Assembly (NCBI RefSeq): GCF_014645375.1
Contig: NZ_BMLT01000001.1
Span: 616,835 to 680,834, forward strand
Length of the DNA stretch: 64,000 nt
Origin: Marinobacterium nitratireducens
Lineage (GTDB): Bacteria > Pseudomonadota > Gammaproteobacteria > Pseudomonadales > Balneatricaceae
Direction: 5' to 3'
Positions 17,198 through 25,924 of this stretch are shown one piece after another. Position numbers and translations under genes: made by a program. The notes below the pieces were generated by a model. That model ran no database searches, was not told the DNA's origin, and worked only from the letters and a program-made list of their open reading frames with translations. The stretch's first letter is position 1, and every line of letters begins with the position of its first letter.

Positions 17198-18304
17198 TCA
17201 ATCGGAAGTCGAAGTCAGGTAGTGGCGCACCGCGGAGCGGTCACCGCGGAACAGGATCTGCCCGGCACGCTTGCCAAGCTGATAGTCGTACATGGGATCG
17301 TAGTAGTCCTGCAGCAACAGCCGGATCCAGTCCCGGTGGGCGTCCGGCCGGCCGCCACGGTGCGCCTCCAGCGCCCGCGCCAGCATCGCGGCAAGTTCGC
17401 GGTAGCGCACGCCGCCAAGACGTTTGCGCACCCGGTAAAGCGACTGCGTCAGGTCGTCGGCAAACGCATCGAAACCCTGCTCCTCCCCGGTCCGCTGCTG
17501 CCACTCCTCCAGTTTGTGCAGAATATAGTTGCGGTAGCTGTGTTCGATGCGCTCCTCGAGCGGCACCTCCAGCACCACGATGGGGCTGGCCTCCATGACA
17601 CGCTGCAGCAGCGGCGGCAGGGCGCAGCGTCCGACCAGGCGTCCTTCGTCTTCCAGCAGGATCGGCCGACCATCCCGAACCGGTGCCCGGTGTTCGGCCT
17701 TGAGCAGGTCAATGGCGAGAGCATTCTCGAAATCGAGCTGCGTCGGCTGCCCTCCGGGCCGGCGTCCGAAACTGGAACCGCGATGATGCGCCAGCGCCTC
17801 CAGATCCACCGCCTGGGGCAGTTCTTCGATCAGCGCGGTCTTGTTGCAGCCGGTACGCCCCCCGAGCAGCAGAAAGGCGCGCTGGGCGCAAATGCGCTCG
17901 AACTGCTCGATCAGAAAGCGCCGCATCGCCTTGTAGCCACCCTGGATGCGCGGGTATTCGCGTCCGGCCTCACGCATCCACTGCTGACAGGTCTGGCTGC
18001 GCAGCCCCCCGCGCCAGCAGTACAGGTAGCCATCGGGATGGCGTCGGGCAAAATCCACCCAGGCCGCCACCCTCTGGTCCTTGACCTCGCCGCTGACCAG
18101 CCGGTGGCCCAGTTCGATGGCCGCCTGCTGGCCCTCACGCTTGTAACAGGTGCCCACGCTCGCCCGCTCATCATCCGTCATCAGCGGCAGGTTGACGCTT
18201 GCTGGAAAGGCGCCCTTGGCGAACTCCACCGGGGCGCGGGTGTCGATCAGCGGCACATCGTCAAGGAAGATCGACAGGAAGCGATCGGTATCGGATCGAC
18301 TCAC
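17198..18304 (-). CDS. mnmH: tRNA 2-selenouridine/geranyl-2-thiouridine synthase
   Basis: 368-aa enzyme that replaces sulfur with selenium at wobble 2-thiouridine in tRNAs, using selenophosphate from SelD. The N-terminal rhodanese domain carries the catalytic Cys in [12 protein letters not shown] (about residue 97). The C-terminal ATPase-like domain has a P-loop GGRTGCNKT (about 150), where the usual Gly before the Lys is Asn. Length matches E. coli YbbB/SelU (364 aa). Its start overlaps the selD stop by 4 nt, so the pair is co-translated. No selA, selB or tRNA-Sec is in the window; the visible selenium use here is tRNA modification. Confidence 0.95.
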   Translation of the reverse strand: MSRSDTDRFLSIFLDDVPLIDTRAPVEFAKGAFPASVNLPLMTDDERASVGTCYKREGQQAAIELGHRLVSGEVKDQRVAAWVDFARRHPDGYLYCWRGGLRSQTCQQWMREAGREYPRIQGGYKAMRRFLIEQFERICAQRAFLLLGGRTGCNKTALIEELPQAVDLEALAHHRGSSFGRRPGGQPTQLDFENALAIDLLKAEHRAPVRDGRPILLEDEGRLVGRCALPPLLQRVMEASPIVVLEVPLEERIEHSYRNYILHKLEEWQQRTGEEQGFDAFADDLTQSLYRVRKRLGGVRYRELAAMLARALEAHRGGRPDAHRDWIRLLLQDYYDPMYDYQLGKRAGQILFRGDRSAVRHYLTSTSD

Positions 18305-19356
18305 GACGCGACCTCGCCACGAACCCGAACCGCGAACTCATCGCTGCGCGGCTGCAATTCGCCGATACAGCCATGCGCAACCCCCTGCTCCACCAGCAGG
18401 GTTTCCAGCGCAGCGGCCTGTTCCGGCCGCACCGCAATCAGCAAACCGCCGCTGGTCTGGGGATCGCACAGCAAATGCTGCGCCTGCTGCGCCATTGGCG
18501 CCAGCTTGTGACCGTAGCTGTCGAGGTTGCGTCCGGTGCCACCCGGCACGCAGCCCTGGCGCAGATACTCCAGCGCCTCGGGTATCACCGGCACCGCGGC
18601 GGCATCGACCAGCGCCTGCACACCGCTGCCTTCGCAGACCTCCAGCAGATGCCCCATAAGACCGAAACCGGTGACATCGGTGATCGCCGTGACACCTTCC
18701 AGATCCGCGGCAAGCTCGCCGACAGTGTTCAGGCGGCACATGATGTCGCGTCCAAGCGAGGCGTGTTCGGGCCGCAGCTTTTTCTGTTTCTGCGCCGTGC
18801 TCAGAATCCCGATGCCGAGCGGTTTGGTGAGATAGAGGCGATCGCCCGGGCGGGCGCGATCGTTTTGCTTCAACCGGGCCGGCGTGGTGAGTCCGGTCAC
18901 CGCCAGTCCGAAGATCGGCTCCGGCGCGTCGATACTGTGACCGCCGGCCAGCGGAATACCGGCATCGGCACAGGCGCGGCGTCCGCCATCGATGACCTGC
19001 TGCGCCACTTCCGGGCCCAGCACATTGATCGGCCAGCCGAGAATGGCGATCGCCATCAGCGGCGTGCCGCCCATGGCATAGATATCGCTGATGGCATTGG
19101 TTGCGGCAATGCGGCCGAAGTCGAAGGGGTCGTCGACGATCGGCATGAAGAAGTCCGTGGTGCTCAGCACCACCTGGCCGTTGCCAAGATCGTAGGCGGC
19201 GGCATCGTCCTTGCTGCTGTTGCCCACCAGCAGCTGGGGCGACTCCGGCAGCTGCAACTGAGATGCCAGAATCCGGTCGAGCACCTTGGGGGAAATCTTG
19301 CAACCACAGCCGGCGCCGTGACTGTATTCGGTCAGGCGTACAGGGGACTCGGACAT
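18301..19356 (-). CDS. selD: Selenophosphate synthetase (selenide, water dikinase)
   Basis: 351-aa ATP-dependent enzyme making selenophosphate from selenide. The active-site loop SHGAGCGCK places Cys17 and Lys20 exactly as in E. coli SelD, and the Sec found here in some SelDs is Cys in this protein. Further family blocks are [56 protein letters not shown] and [11 protein letters not shown]. The start is 19356, with GGAG about 9 nt upstream; an in-frame extension of 134 codons upstream is out of family and overlaps the GST gene's frame. It is the first gene of selD-mnmH-ABC. Confidence 0.97.
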   Translation of the reverse strand: MSESPVRLTEYSHGAGCGCKISPKVLDRILASQLQLPESPQLLVGNSSKDDAAAYDLGNGQVVLSTTDFFMPIVDDPFDFGRIAATNAISDIYAMGGTPLMAIAILGWPINVLGPEVAQQVIDGGRRACADAGIPLAGGHSIDAPEPIFGLAVTGLTTPARLKQNDRARPGDRLYLTKPLGIGILSTAQKQKKLRPEHASLGRDIMCRLNTVGELAADLEGVTAITDVTGFGLMGHLLEVCEGSGVQALVDAAAVPVIPEALEYLRQGCVPGGTGRNLDSYGHKLAPMAQQAQHLLCDPQTSGGLLIAVRPEQAAALETLLVEQGVAHGCIGELQPRSDEFAVRVRGEVAS

Positions 19357-19511
19357 GCCTTGGGCTCCGCATTGAAACAGGGGGAAGGAATGATACGAAC
19401 AACGCGGGGATTTGTCAGGCGCGAACACGCATAAGGGCCCGGCCAGCCCCCGCGTTTCTGGCCGGGAGCCGGGCCGGGTTCTGCGCCGCTCGGGCGCCTG
19501 TGGCGACGCGG

Positions 19512-20108
19512 CTAGGCGTGACGGACCAGCTTGACCGACGGACGGTCGCCGACACGCTCCTGGAAGGCCACCAGATTGAGGTAGCGATTGATATTGATCT
19601 CCAGCATCGGGCACCAGCTGAGCACCACGTAGAGGTAGGCATCCGCCACGCTGAAGCGATCGCCGACCAGGTAATCCGACTCCTGCAGAACGCCGTCGAG
19701 ATAGCTGGCACGCTCGGCGAACCGCTCCAGCAGCACGGCTCTGGCCTCCTGCGGCCAACGCGGATCGAAGAAGGCTCCGAGGGTCGGATGCAACTCGGTG
19801 CCAACGAAGCTCAGCGCCTCCTGCAGGCGCACGCGGGCAAAGGTGTTGCTGGCCGGCGCCAGGCCGGCTGATGGCTTGAAATCGGCAATGAACTGCAGAA
19901 TCGCTGCATTCTCGGTGAGTACCTGGCCGTTATCGAGTTCCAGCACGGGTACTGCGTTTTTCGGGTTGAGGTCCTTCAGAAATCGTCCGTCGGGCAAGCG
20001 GCGGTCGCCACGCAGATCCACCTTGACGAGGTCGAAGGGAATATCCTCCTCGACCAGGCAGATGTGAGCGGCGCTCGAACCGGAACCGGGGGCGGAATAC
20101 AGCTTCAT
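19512..20108 (-). CDS. Glutathione S-transferase family protein (GstA-like, Cys10 absent)
   Basis: 198-aa protein with the N-terminal thioredoxin-fold GST domain ([20 protein letters not shown], then [25 protein letters not shown]) and the C-terminal helical domain ([17 protein letters not shown]). It aligns along its length with E. coli GstA. In beta-class GSTs the glutathione-contacting Cys is residue 10 (PGACS); here the aligned motif is PGSGS, so Cys10 is Gly. The cis-Pro (AVPVL) and the SxxE glutathione-binding pattern (TENAAI) are kept. Catalysis may use Ser9/Ser11 or be weak. It is upstream of selD on the same strand, 155 nt apart. Confidence 0.88.
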   Translation of the reverse strand: MKLYSAPGSGSSAAHICLVEEDIPFDLVKVDLRGDRRLPDGRFLKDLNPKNAVPVLELDNGQVLTENAAILQFIADFKPSAGLAPASNTFARVRLQEALSFVGTELHPTLGAFFDPRWPQEARAVLLERFAERASYLDGVLQESDYLVGDRFSVADAYLYVVLSWCPMLEININRYLNLVAFQERVGDRPSVKLVRHA

Positions 20109-20304
20109 GGCAACGTCTCCTTATGCAACCTGTACAGGCCAGCCTGCAAAAACCATAGTTCGCCCCCGCGATTAGCGCCAGCAACGAATATGCCCGCTGC
20201 CGCCGAATCAGATCCGCTGAGCGCGCTCCACCCGATTCCCCGGCATACGCGGCGCACCCAATCATGCTATTTTCACCTCAGGGCGGGCTCGTGGCGGTGA
20301 CAGT

Positions 20305-20940
20305 ATGAAACGATACATTGCTCTGGCGCTGATACTGGTTCTGACATGCGCCCGGGCCGAGAACATTGCTGTGGGACTGTTTTCGCGGGGGCAGCTCGGT
20401 GACTGGAACAGCAAGGTCTTCGATGGCGTCACCGAGTACCGGCTGGTAACGGATAACGGCGACCAGGTCCTGCAGGCAACCGCCCGCGACTCGGCCTCCG
20501 GGCTGTACCGCGAACTCGAGATCGACCTTGGGCAAACGCCCGTGGTGGAGTGGTCCTGGAAGGTGGGCAACCGGCTGACAGGCATAGACGAGCGCACCAG
20601 GGCCGGCGACGATTACCCGGCACGCCTCTACGTGGTGTTTTCCGGAGGCCTCGCCTTCTGGCGCACCCGTGCGATCAACTACGTCTGGTCCAGCACCCAG
20701 GCCGCCGGTAGCGAGTGGCCCAACGCCTATACCGCCAATGCCCGCATGATCGCGGTGCGGGGCCGCGACGATGCCGTTGCGACCTGGATCAGTGAGCGTC
20801 GCGACGTGCGCGCCGACTATCGCCGCCTGTTCGGTGAAGAGCCGCCGGCAGTCGTGGCCATCGCGCTGATGACCGATACCGATAACAGCGGTCGCTACGC
20901 ACGCGCCTGGTACGGCGATATTCGGTTTGTCAGCCGCTAA
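20305..20940 (+). CDS. DUF3047-family exported protein
   Basis: 211-aa protein with a signal peptide (KRYIALALILVLTCARA). The mature part shows the DUF3047 pattern: YRELEIDLGQTPVVEWSWKV, DDYPARLYVVFSGG, RAINYVWSS and ADYRRLFGEEPPAVVAIALM, ending TDTDNSGRYARAWYGDIRF. The fold is thought to be a jelly-roll carbohydrate-binding-like sandwich; molecular function is unknown. It is divergent from the GST gene and convergent with the GNAT gene. Confidence 0.85.
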   Translation: MKRYIALALILVLTCARAENIAVGLFSRGQLGDWNSKVFDGVTEYRLVTDNGDQVLQATARDSASGLYRELEIDLGQTPVVEWSWKVGNRLTGIDERTRAGDDYPARLYVVFSGGLAFWRTRAINYVWSSTQAAGSEWPNAYTANARMIAVRGRDDAVATWISERRDVRADYRRLFGEEPPAVVAIALMTDTDNSGRYARAWYGDIRFVSR

Positions 20941-20988
20941 GGCGACACCACGCTCGGCCCGGAGCGTCGGCGTCCGCGTCCGCGTCGC

Positions 20989-21450
20989 TCAAAGCATTTT
21001 CTCCATGGCGAAATTCACCAGCCCCTGGCCGCTGCGTCGCACTTCGTTGCGGCACAGCACACGAAACCCCTGGCGCTCGAAGAACGGACGCGCGATCAGA
21101 GACGCCTCGACGTAGAGCCGGCCAATCCTCTGCTCCCGGGCAGACACCTCGAGATGTGCATACAGCAACGCGGCTACCCCGCGGCGCTGATAGCCGGGAT
21201 CGACATAAAGACAGTCGATATGACCGTCCCTGTCGAGCTCGATAAATCCCGCAATGCGCTGCGCGTCGATGGCGAGCCAGGGCTTCTTGGCATCGAGTCG
21301 TCGCTGCCAGAATTCATAGTCCGGCGGCGTCGGGGCCCAGGCTTCCTGCTGATGCCGGTTATAGACCGCCGGGTCGATGCCATGCACCGCGCGATGGAAT
21401 AGGTCGGCCAGCGCCCGCGCCTGTTGCGGCTCGTAGAGAGATATTCGCAT
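20989..21450 (-). CDS. GNAT-family N-acetyltransferase
   Basis: 153-aa single-domain acetyltransferase. Motif A for acetyl-CoA binding is visible as LYVDPGYQRRGVAALLYAHLE (R-x2-GVA), followed by RLYVEASLIARPFFERQGF, a common C-terminal beta4-alpha4-beta5 pattern. N-terminal ARALADLFHRAVHGID resembles the YafP/phosphinothricin-type subgroup. Substrate unknown. It sits immediately downstream (12 nt) of the GspF-like gene, possibly co-transcribed. Confidence 0.9.
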   Translation of the reverse strand: MRISLYEPQQARALADLFHRAVHGIDPAVYNRHQQEAWAPTPPDYEFWQRRLDAKKPWLAIDAQRIAGFIELDRDGHIDCLYVDPGYQRRGVAALLYAHLEVSAREQRIGRLYVEASLIARPFFERQGFRVLCRNEVRRSGQGLVNFAMEKML

Positions 21451-21462
21451 GCAGTCTCCGAT

Positions 21463-22416
21463 TCAGATCAGCGTGCCGAGCCCCAGGCTCAGCACGGCCA
21501 GATAATAGATGCGCGGCAGCCACTCGTAAAACGCGTCCAGGCACAGATCGAGGCCTGCACCTTCGACCTCGAGCCTGTGCCCGATGGCCTCGGGCAATCT
21601 GCCGGCGGCTTCCGCCGCCGCCAGTTGTTCACGGCTCGACGCCGTCATCAGCAGCGCTTCGTTTGCAAGGCTTGGCACCAGCGCCTCTCCGGCATCCAGG
21701 CGCCGTCTGGCAGAGGCCAGTTTCCGGCGATATGCCGGCAGATCGAGCATGCCACCCGCAAGCCGCGCGGCCTCAGCGGCACTAACCCCGGCCTCGAACG
21801 GCCAGCGCAACAGCAGCAGAAAACGGTAATCGAACCAGCGCCGGTACAATGCAAGCCGTTGCAACCCGAGCCGCCAGCCCCAACTCAGCCAGAAACCGCT
21901 GTCGCGACGCAGCAGCCTTAGCATCAGCGTTGTCGCCGCCACTGCCGCGCCAAACGGCAGCGTCACCGCCAGCAGCGCACCCCCGGCCGGCTGGCCGTAC
22001 CAGTGCATCCGCAGCAAAAGACCGGCCAGCGAAGCCAGCAGCAGCATCGCAAGCGGTAGCCAGAGCTGCGCTCTGAGCCGGGCTTGCAGGCGTCGCTGGC
22101 GCTCACCGGCGGTCGCGATCAGCCGCAAGGCCTCTGGCTGACGTCCGGCGAGGCCTGCCGCCTCGAGCAACAGCAGCGCCTGCCGGTCATAAAGGTCCAG
22201 CCCCCGCAGGGCGTCGGCCAGCGGGCGCCCCTGCCGTAACCTGCGCAGCAGTTTGGCCAGCAGCCAGCCGTGCTGCGGGTACTGCTGGCGCAGCACCTCG
22301 ACCGCCTGCACCGGCGACAGGCCTGCACCGAGCAACGCCGCCAGGCTGCGACTCTGTTCCGCATCCCAGTCGCCGGCATGCCGGCTGTCCGTCTGTCGGG
22401 CGACGCCTTCGACCAT
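21463..22416 (-). CDS. Type II secretion/type IV pilus inner-membrane protein F domain, orphan
   Basis: 317-aa protein of the GspF/PilC family. Two T2SSF-like domains are visible: SLAALLGAGLSPVQAVEVL...GRPLADAL near the N-terminus and LLLRWPFEAGVSAAEAARLAG...GEALVPSL in the C-terminal half, with three hydrophobic segments. ATG at 22416 is preceded by GGAG at good spacing and is preferred over a TTG two codons earlier. It is shorter than GspF (about 400 aa) and there is no GspE/PilB ATPase or pseudopilin in the window, so it is an isolated member whose partners must lie elsewhere. Confidence 0.75.
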   Translation of the reverse strand: MVEGVARQTDSRHAGDWDAEQSRSLAALLGAGLSPVQAVEVLRQQYPQHGWLLAKLLRRLRQGRPLADALRGLDLYDRQALLLLEAAGLAGRQPEALRLIATAGERQRRLQARLRAQLWLPLAMLLLASLAGLLLRMHWYGQPAGGALLAVTLPFGAAVAATTLMLRLLRRDSGFWLSWGWRLGLQRLALYRRWFDYRFLLLLRWPFEAGVSAAEAARLAGGMLDLPAYRRKLASARRRLDAGEALVPSLANEALLMTASSREQLAAAEAAGRLPEAIGHRLEVEGAGLDLCLDAFYEWLPRIYYLAVLSLGLGTLI

Positions 22417-22555
22417 GGCCAAGCTCCGGCGGTAGCATTGAGCGAAAGTTTAATGCAGATTGCAGGGAGCCTGCGCGATTCTGCGGTGCAGTTAAGGCTG
22501 TGCTGGTCCATAATAGACCGTCATGCACACCTCTCATGACAGAAGGATTCCGCCA

Positions 22556-23185
22556 ATGAGAAAACGCCTGCTGATCGCCGCACTGCTGACGCTCCCTGCC
22601 CTGACCCAGGCTGCCAACGTCCGCTTTCTCGGCAACTCGATATTTGCCCAGCTCAGCGACAAGGACGCTGCCGCGATCAAGGCCAGCGTGGCGCAGGCAC
22701 TGGACGAAGAACCCGATCAGAGCCGCACCGTCTGGCACAACGAGAAAGGCGACATCCGTATCGCCATCACGCCCAAACTGAGCTACGAGCTCGACGGGCA
22801 GACGTGCCGGCGCACGGAACTGCGCATGGCAGGCGATCACCGTGCCAATGAACGTTACGTCTTCGAACTGTGCAAGACCGAGCAGGGCTGGGCCTTCTCG
22901 CCCTCGCCGCTGAACAGCTACAGCGACAAGGACCGGGAAATCTTCAGCGCCCACCTTCAAGACACCCTGGAATCGGGCGTCGACGGCGTGCCCGCCACCT
23001 GGATCAATCCGCAAACCGGCAACTCCGCCGTGGTGGTACCGCTGCGCACCGTGCCTGCCGCGGGCAAGCAGTGTCGTGAAGCCGCGGTCAGCCTGATCGA
23101 CAGCCGCAAGCGTACCGTCGATGGCCGCTATACCTTTTGCCGCAGCGACGACGGCGCCTGGGAGCGCGCCATCAGCGGCCAGTGA
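22556..23185 (+). CDS. Exported protein with RT0821/Lpp0805-like surface-antigen domains
   Basis: 209-aa protein with a signal peptide (KRLLIAALLTLPALTQA). The mature part has two similar segments, one with QTCRRTELRMAGDHRANERYVFELCKTEQGWAF and a later one with GKQCREAAVSLIDSRKRTVDGRYTFCRSDDGAWER. Each has a Cys pair and a closing aromatic W-x-F/W-E-R pattern, as in bacterial surface-antigen domains of the 17-kDa type. Start at 22556 follows AGAAGGA. Function unknown; likely periplasmic or outer-membrane associated. Confidence 0.7.
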   Translation: MRKRLLIAALLTLPALTQAANVRFLGNSIFAQLSDKDAAAIKASVAQALDEEPDQSRTVWHNEKGDIRIAITPKLSYELDGQTCRRTELRMAGDHRANERYVFELCKTEQGWAFSPSPLNSYSDKDREIFSAHLQDTLESGVDGVPATWINPQTGNSAVVVPLRTVPAAGKQCREAAVSLIDSRKRTVDGRYTFCRSDDGAWERAISGQ

Positions 23186-23275
23186 CCCGGGAGCGCTGAA
23201 ACAGGCCTCGCATGACCGGGCCCGTTACCGATGGCGGGTTCGGGCATGATGACCGGTACCGGCAGACAGCCTAGC

Positions 23276-23290
23276 GGGGCTGACAGCCCC
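23276..23290. terminator. Possible bidirectional terminator hairpin
   Basis: GGGGCT-GAC-AGCCCC in the 150-nt gap between the convergent genes ending at 23185 and 23337. Short stem, no T tract; weak call. Confidence 0.3.
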
Positions 23291-23336
23291 AGCAACCACC
23301 TCGTTCCGGTCAGTCTTCCGCAAAGGTACAGCGACA

Positions 23337-23906
23337 TCAGAACTCATCGGTGCGGATGCGCCCGACCAGTTCGATAGCGCCGTCGTCGAGACGGCGCAGC
23401 ACCAGCATCTCGCCCGACGCCGGATAAACGCCGGTCAGTGCAGTGATGTTCACCTGGTGGGTCACGAGAATCAGTTTCGCGTTCTGCGGCTGTTGTCCGA
23501 GCCATTGCAGGATCTCCCGCGTCTGGTCACCGCCGCGGGCAGCTTCGCCATAGAACGAATTGAGCGCCGGAAGAGGTAACGGGTTACCCACCCCCAGCAG
23601 TGAAGCCGTTTCCATGCAGCGACACCACTGGCTGGAGTATACCGCCGCCCGGTCAAGGCCGTTGGCGCGAAGACGCTCGCCCATGCGTTGCGCCTGTGCT
23701 CTTCCCGCCGCGGAGAGGTTTCGCTGCGTTGCACACTCATCCAGTCTGAAACCCTTGGGGTCACCTGTACCGGGGGCGATTGCATGTCGCACCAGCACCA
23801 GATGCCCTGGTTCGGCCAATCGTTGCCAGACCGCCGCCTCTGCGGCGGTCAGCGGCAGCGCGACGAACAGCAGGCACACCGCCAACAGCCATTGACAACG
23901 GCCCAT
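23337..23906 (-). CDS. Exported histidine phosphatase family protein
   Basis: 189-aa branch of the phosphoglycerate-mutase-like superfamily with a signal peptide (RCQWLLAVCLLFVALPLTAA). The phosphate-accepting His is in LVLVRHAIAPG (RHG-type motif with Ala for Gly), the second Arg/Glu region in YSSQWCRCMETASLL, and the second catalytic His in LILVTHQVNI. Start at 23906 is chosen because it begins the signal peptide; an earlier ATG adds 11 residues. Likely periplasmic; substrate not deducible. Confidence 0.85.
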   Translation of the reverse strand: MGRCQWLLAVCLLFVALPLTAAEAAVWQRLAEPGHLVLVRHAIAPGTGDPKGFRLDECATQRNLSAAGRAQAQRMGERLRANGLDRAAVYSSQWCRCMETASLLGVGNPLPLPALNSFYGEAARGGDQTREILQWLGQQPQNAKLILVTHQVNITALTGVYPASGEMLVLRRLDDGAIELVGRIRTDEF

Positions 23907-24043
23907 CGGCGATCCGCCCTTCGTAGCGGGACAGTGCATTTTGTGCCCCCTTATCCAGTCTGGTTGCTACCTTTATAGCCCGGTGCGTCGCGTCCGGATC
24001 ACAATCCCCCGCGCACGCCCGCGCTGCTGTGGCATGGGTTGCT

Positions 24044-25222
24044 TCAGACATACTGGCCGGCACAGAAGCCGGCGGCCCAGGCGAACTGGAAGTTATGGCC
24101 GCCCAGGTGCCCCGTCACATCGAGACATTCGCCGATGAAGTAAAGACCGGGCGCCTTCCTGGCCTCGAAGGTTTTGGACGAGACCTCGTCGGTATCGATG
24201 CCGCCACGGGTCACTTCCGCTGTGCGGTATCCCTCGGTGCCGGAGGGTTTGATGCGCCAGTGATGGAACTGCTCGGCGAGCGCTTCCAGACGACTGTTGT
24301 CGAAGCGGTTGATGGCACCCTCGAATCCCCAAAGCGTGCAAAAAGCCTGGGCAATACCCTTGTGCATCTTGCGGCTGATCAGGGTGCGGATATCGGCCCT
24401 CGGATGCTTCTCGCGCTGCAGCTTCAGCCAATCGAGCAGATCCAGCTCCGGAAACAGGTCGATCTCGACCTCGCCCCCCGGATCCCAATAGGAGGAGATC
24501 TGAAGAATGGCGGGACCGCTGAGACCACGGTGAGTGAACAGGAGGTTTTCGACAAAGGATGCCTTGCCTATGCTCGCCCGGACCCGGTGAGAGTCCCCCG
24601 CAAGGGGCTTGAAGATTTCCAGGTCTGCCGGCTGCAGCGTGAAGGGAACCAGCGCCGCCTGCAGCGGCGTAACCTCGAGCCCGAACTGTCGCGCGAGCTC
24701 GTAGGCGAAAGGCGTGGCGCCACCGTTGGGAATCGACAGCCCGCCGGTGGCGATCACCAGTGACTCGCACTCCCAGGTACCGAAGGTGGTCTTGACGCGA
24801 AAGCCGCGCTCCAGCGCGTCCACGCGGTGAATCCGGCAGTCGGTGCGGATATCGACACCGGCCCAGTCACACTCGGTCAGCAGCAGCTGCACGATTTCCT
24901 TGCTGGAAAGGTCGCAGAACAGCTGGCCAAGCGTTTTCTCGTGATAGTCGATGCCGTGGCGCTCGACCAGCTCGATAAAGGCCTGAGCCGGATATCGGCT
25001 CAGCGCCGACTTGCAAAAATGCGGGTTGGCCGACAGGTAGTTCGCCGGCGAGTTGTGCAGGTTGGTGAAGTTGCAGCGACCGCCTCCAGACATCAGGATC
25101 TTGCGGCCGATCTTGTTGCTGTGCTCGAGCAGCAGCACGTTGCGGCCGCGGTAACCGGCGGTCGCGGCGCACATGAGACCGGCGGCGCCGGCACCGATTA
25201 TGATCACATCCGGATTTTGCAT
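24044..25222 (-). CDS. NAD(P)/FAD-dependent flavoprotein (BaiN/HI0933 family)
   Basis: 392-aa flavoprotein. It has the FAD dinucleotide-binding motif IIIGAGAAGLMCAATAG at the N-terminus, the family-typical NKIGRKILMSGGGRCNFTN, a second ATGGLSIPNGGATPFAY block, and a C-terminal GLYFIGECLDVTGHLGGHNF (FAD ribityl contact). The family is widespread in bacteria with poorly defined substrates (3-dehydro-bile acid reductase BaiN is one member). It lies upstream of no obvious pathway partner; monocistronic on the minus strand. Confidence 0.93.
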   Translation of the reverse strand: MQNPDVIIIGAGAAGLMCAATAGYRGRNVLLLEHSNKIGRKILMSGGGRCNFTNLHNSPANYLSANPHFCKSALSRYPAQAFIELVERHGIDYHEKTLGQLFCDLSSKEIVQLLLTECDWAGVDIRTDCRIHRVDALERGFRVKTTFGTWECESLVIATGGLSIPNGGATPFAYELARQFGLEVTPLQAALVPFTLQPADLEIFKPLAGDSHRVRASIGKASFVENLLFTHRGLSGPAILQISSYWDPGGEVEIDLFPELDLLDWLKLQREKHPRADIRTLISRKMHKGIAQAFCTLWGFEGAINRFDNSRLEALAEQFHHWRIKPSGTEGYRTAEVTRGGIDTDEVSSKTFEARKAPGLYFIGECLDVTGHLGGHNFQFAWAAGFCAGQYV

Positions 25223-25281
25223 CTGACTGGGTTTGCCCGCATTCGAAAAAAGGCGCCCATACTACCATAGCGACGGCGTCA

Positions 25282-25548
25282 TCAGTCCGGCTTGTCCGGT
25301 TTGCAGGCCTTGTTGTGGGTCCCGTCGCACAGCGGCGGGGAACCGGTCGACTTGCACAGACACAGAAACACCGTATCGTCGCGCTCGGCGACAAAAACGA
25401 CTGGATCGATGCCGGTCCCCTGATGGGAACCGTCGCACCAGGGCTGGTTGGCCGAGCGCCCGCAGGCGCACCAGGTGTAAGTCTGCCCTTCCCTGAGCTC
25501 GACACGTGCCGGCCGGTTGCCGGCACGATGGACGGGAGAGTGTGACAT
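25282..25548 (-). CDS. CDGSH-type iron-sulfur protein, double domain
   Basis: 88-aa protein with two CDGSH 2Fe-2S motifs: CACGRSANQPWCDGSH (about residues 28-43) and CLCKSTGSPPLCDGTH (about 63-78), each with the C-x-C-x2-S/T-x3-P-x-C-D-G-S/T-H spacing (the second with one conservative shift). Tandem CDGSH proteins of this size fold as pseudo-dimers carrying two 3Cys-1His clusters and act in redox or iron-sulfur homeostasis. Start 25548 has GGAGG about 9 nt upstream; an upstream in-frame ATG does not. Confidence 0.92.
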   Translation of the reverse strand: MSHSPVHRAGNRPARVELREGQTYTWCACGRSANQPWCDGSHQGTGIDPVVFVAERDDTVFLCLCKSTGSPPLCDGTHNKACKPDKPD

Positions 25549-25630
25549 GGCGCGGACCTCCGCAGTCGGGTCACCCCCAAAGCTAGCAGCCGCTTTGCCC
25601 GTGCGCCAATGCATGTTGCACCACCCGGAC

Positions 25631-25924
25631 TCAGTCGTTTTCGTCGTCGCCGGCTTCGAGCTCGCGTTTTTCCTGGTTCAGGCGTCGAATCTTCTCCGCC
25701 AGACGGCCGCCGCGGGCGCCCTTCTGAGCCGCGCGCGCCTCCTCCCGCTCCTCCTGCTCGAGGTGCTTCTCGTAGACCGACTTGTGCTTCTTGCGCTTCT
25801 CATTCGCGCGCTTTTTCCGGCTTTCGTAGCTGTCCGGATCGGCCAGTTTCTCACTGCGCCTGGGCGGGCGCTCCCCCCACTCGATTCGGTTGGCGTCGGA
25901 GCGCTTCTTTTTCACGCGTGTCAT
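25631..25924 (-). CDS. Highly charged hypothetical protein downstream of rbgA
   Basis: 97-aa protein dominated by Lys/Arg/Glu, for example RVKKKRSDANRIEWGERPPR, RKKRANEKRKKHKS and EKHLEQEEREEARAAQKGAR; likely helical or disordered with RNA-binding potential. Its ATG overlaps the stop of the YlqF/RbgA gene (ATGA, 4 nt), so it is translationally coupled to a ribosome-assembly GTPase. That makes a ribosome-associated role plausible, but no family is recognised with confidence. Confidence 0.7.
   Translation of the reverse strand: MTRVKKKRSDANRIEWGERPPRRSEKLADPDSYESRKKRANEKRKKHKSVYEKHLEQEEREEARAAQKGARGGRLAEKIRRLNQEKRELEAGDDEND

Noticed and set aside
18301-19356. Selenocysteine codon in selD
   Set aside because: The active-site residue is a normal Cys codon; no in-frame TGA is present.
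19357-19758. N-terminal extension of selD
   Set aside because: The added 134 codons have no SelD homology and lie over the GST gene; the true start has a ribosome binding site and gives the E. coli-like active-site numbering.
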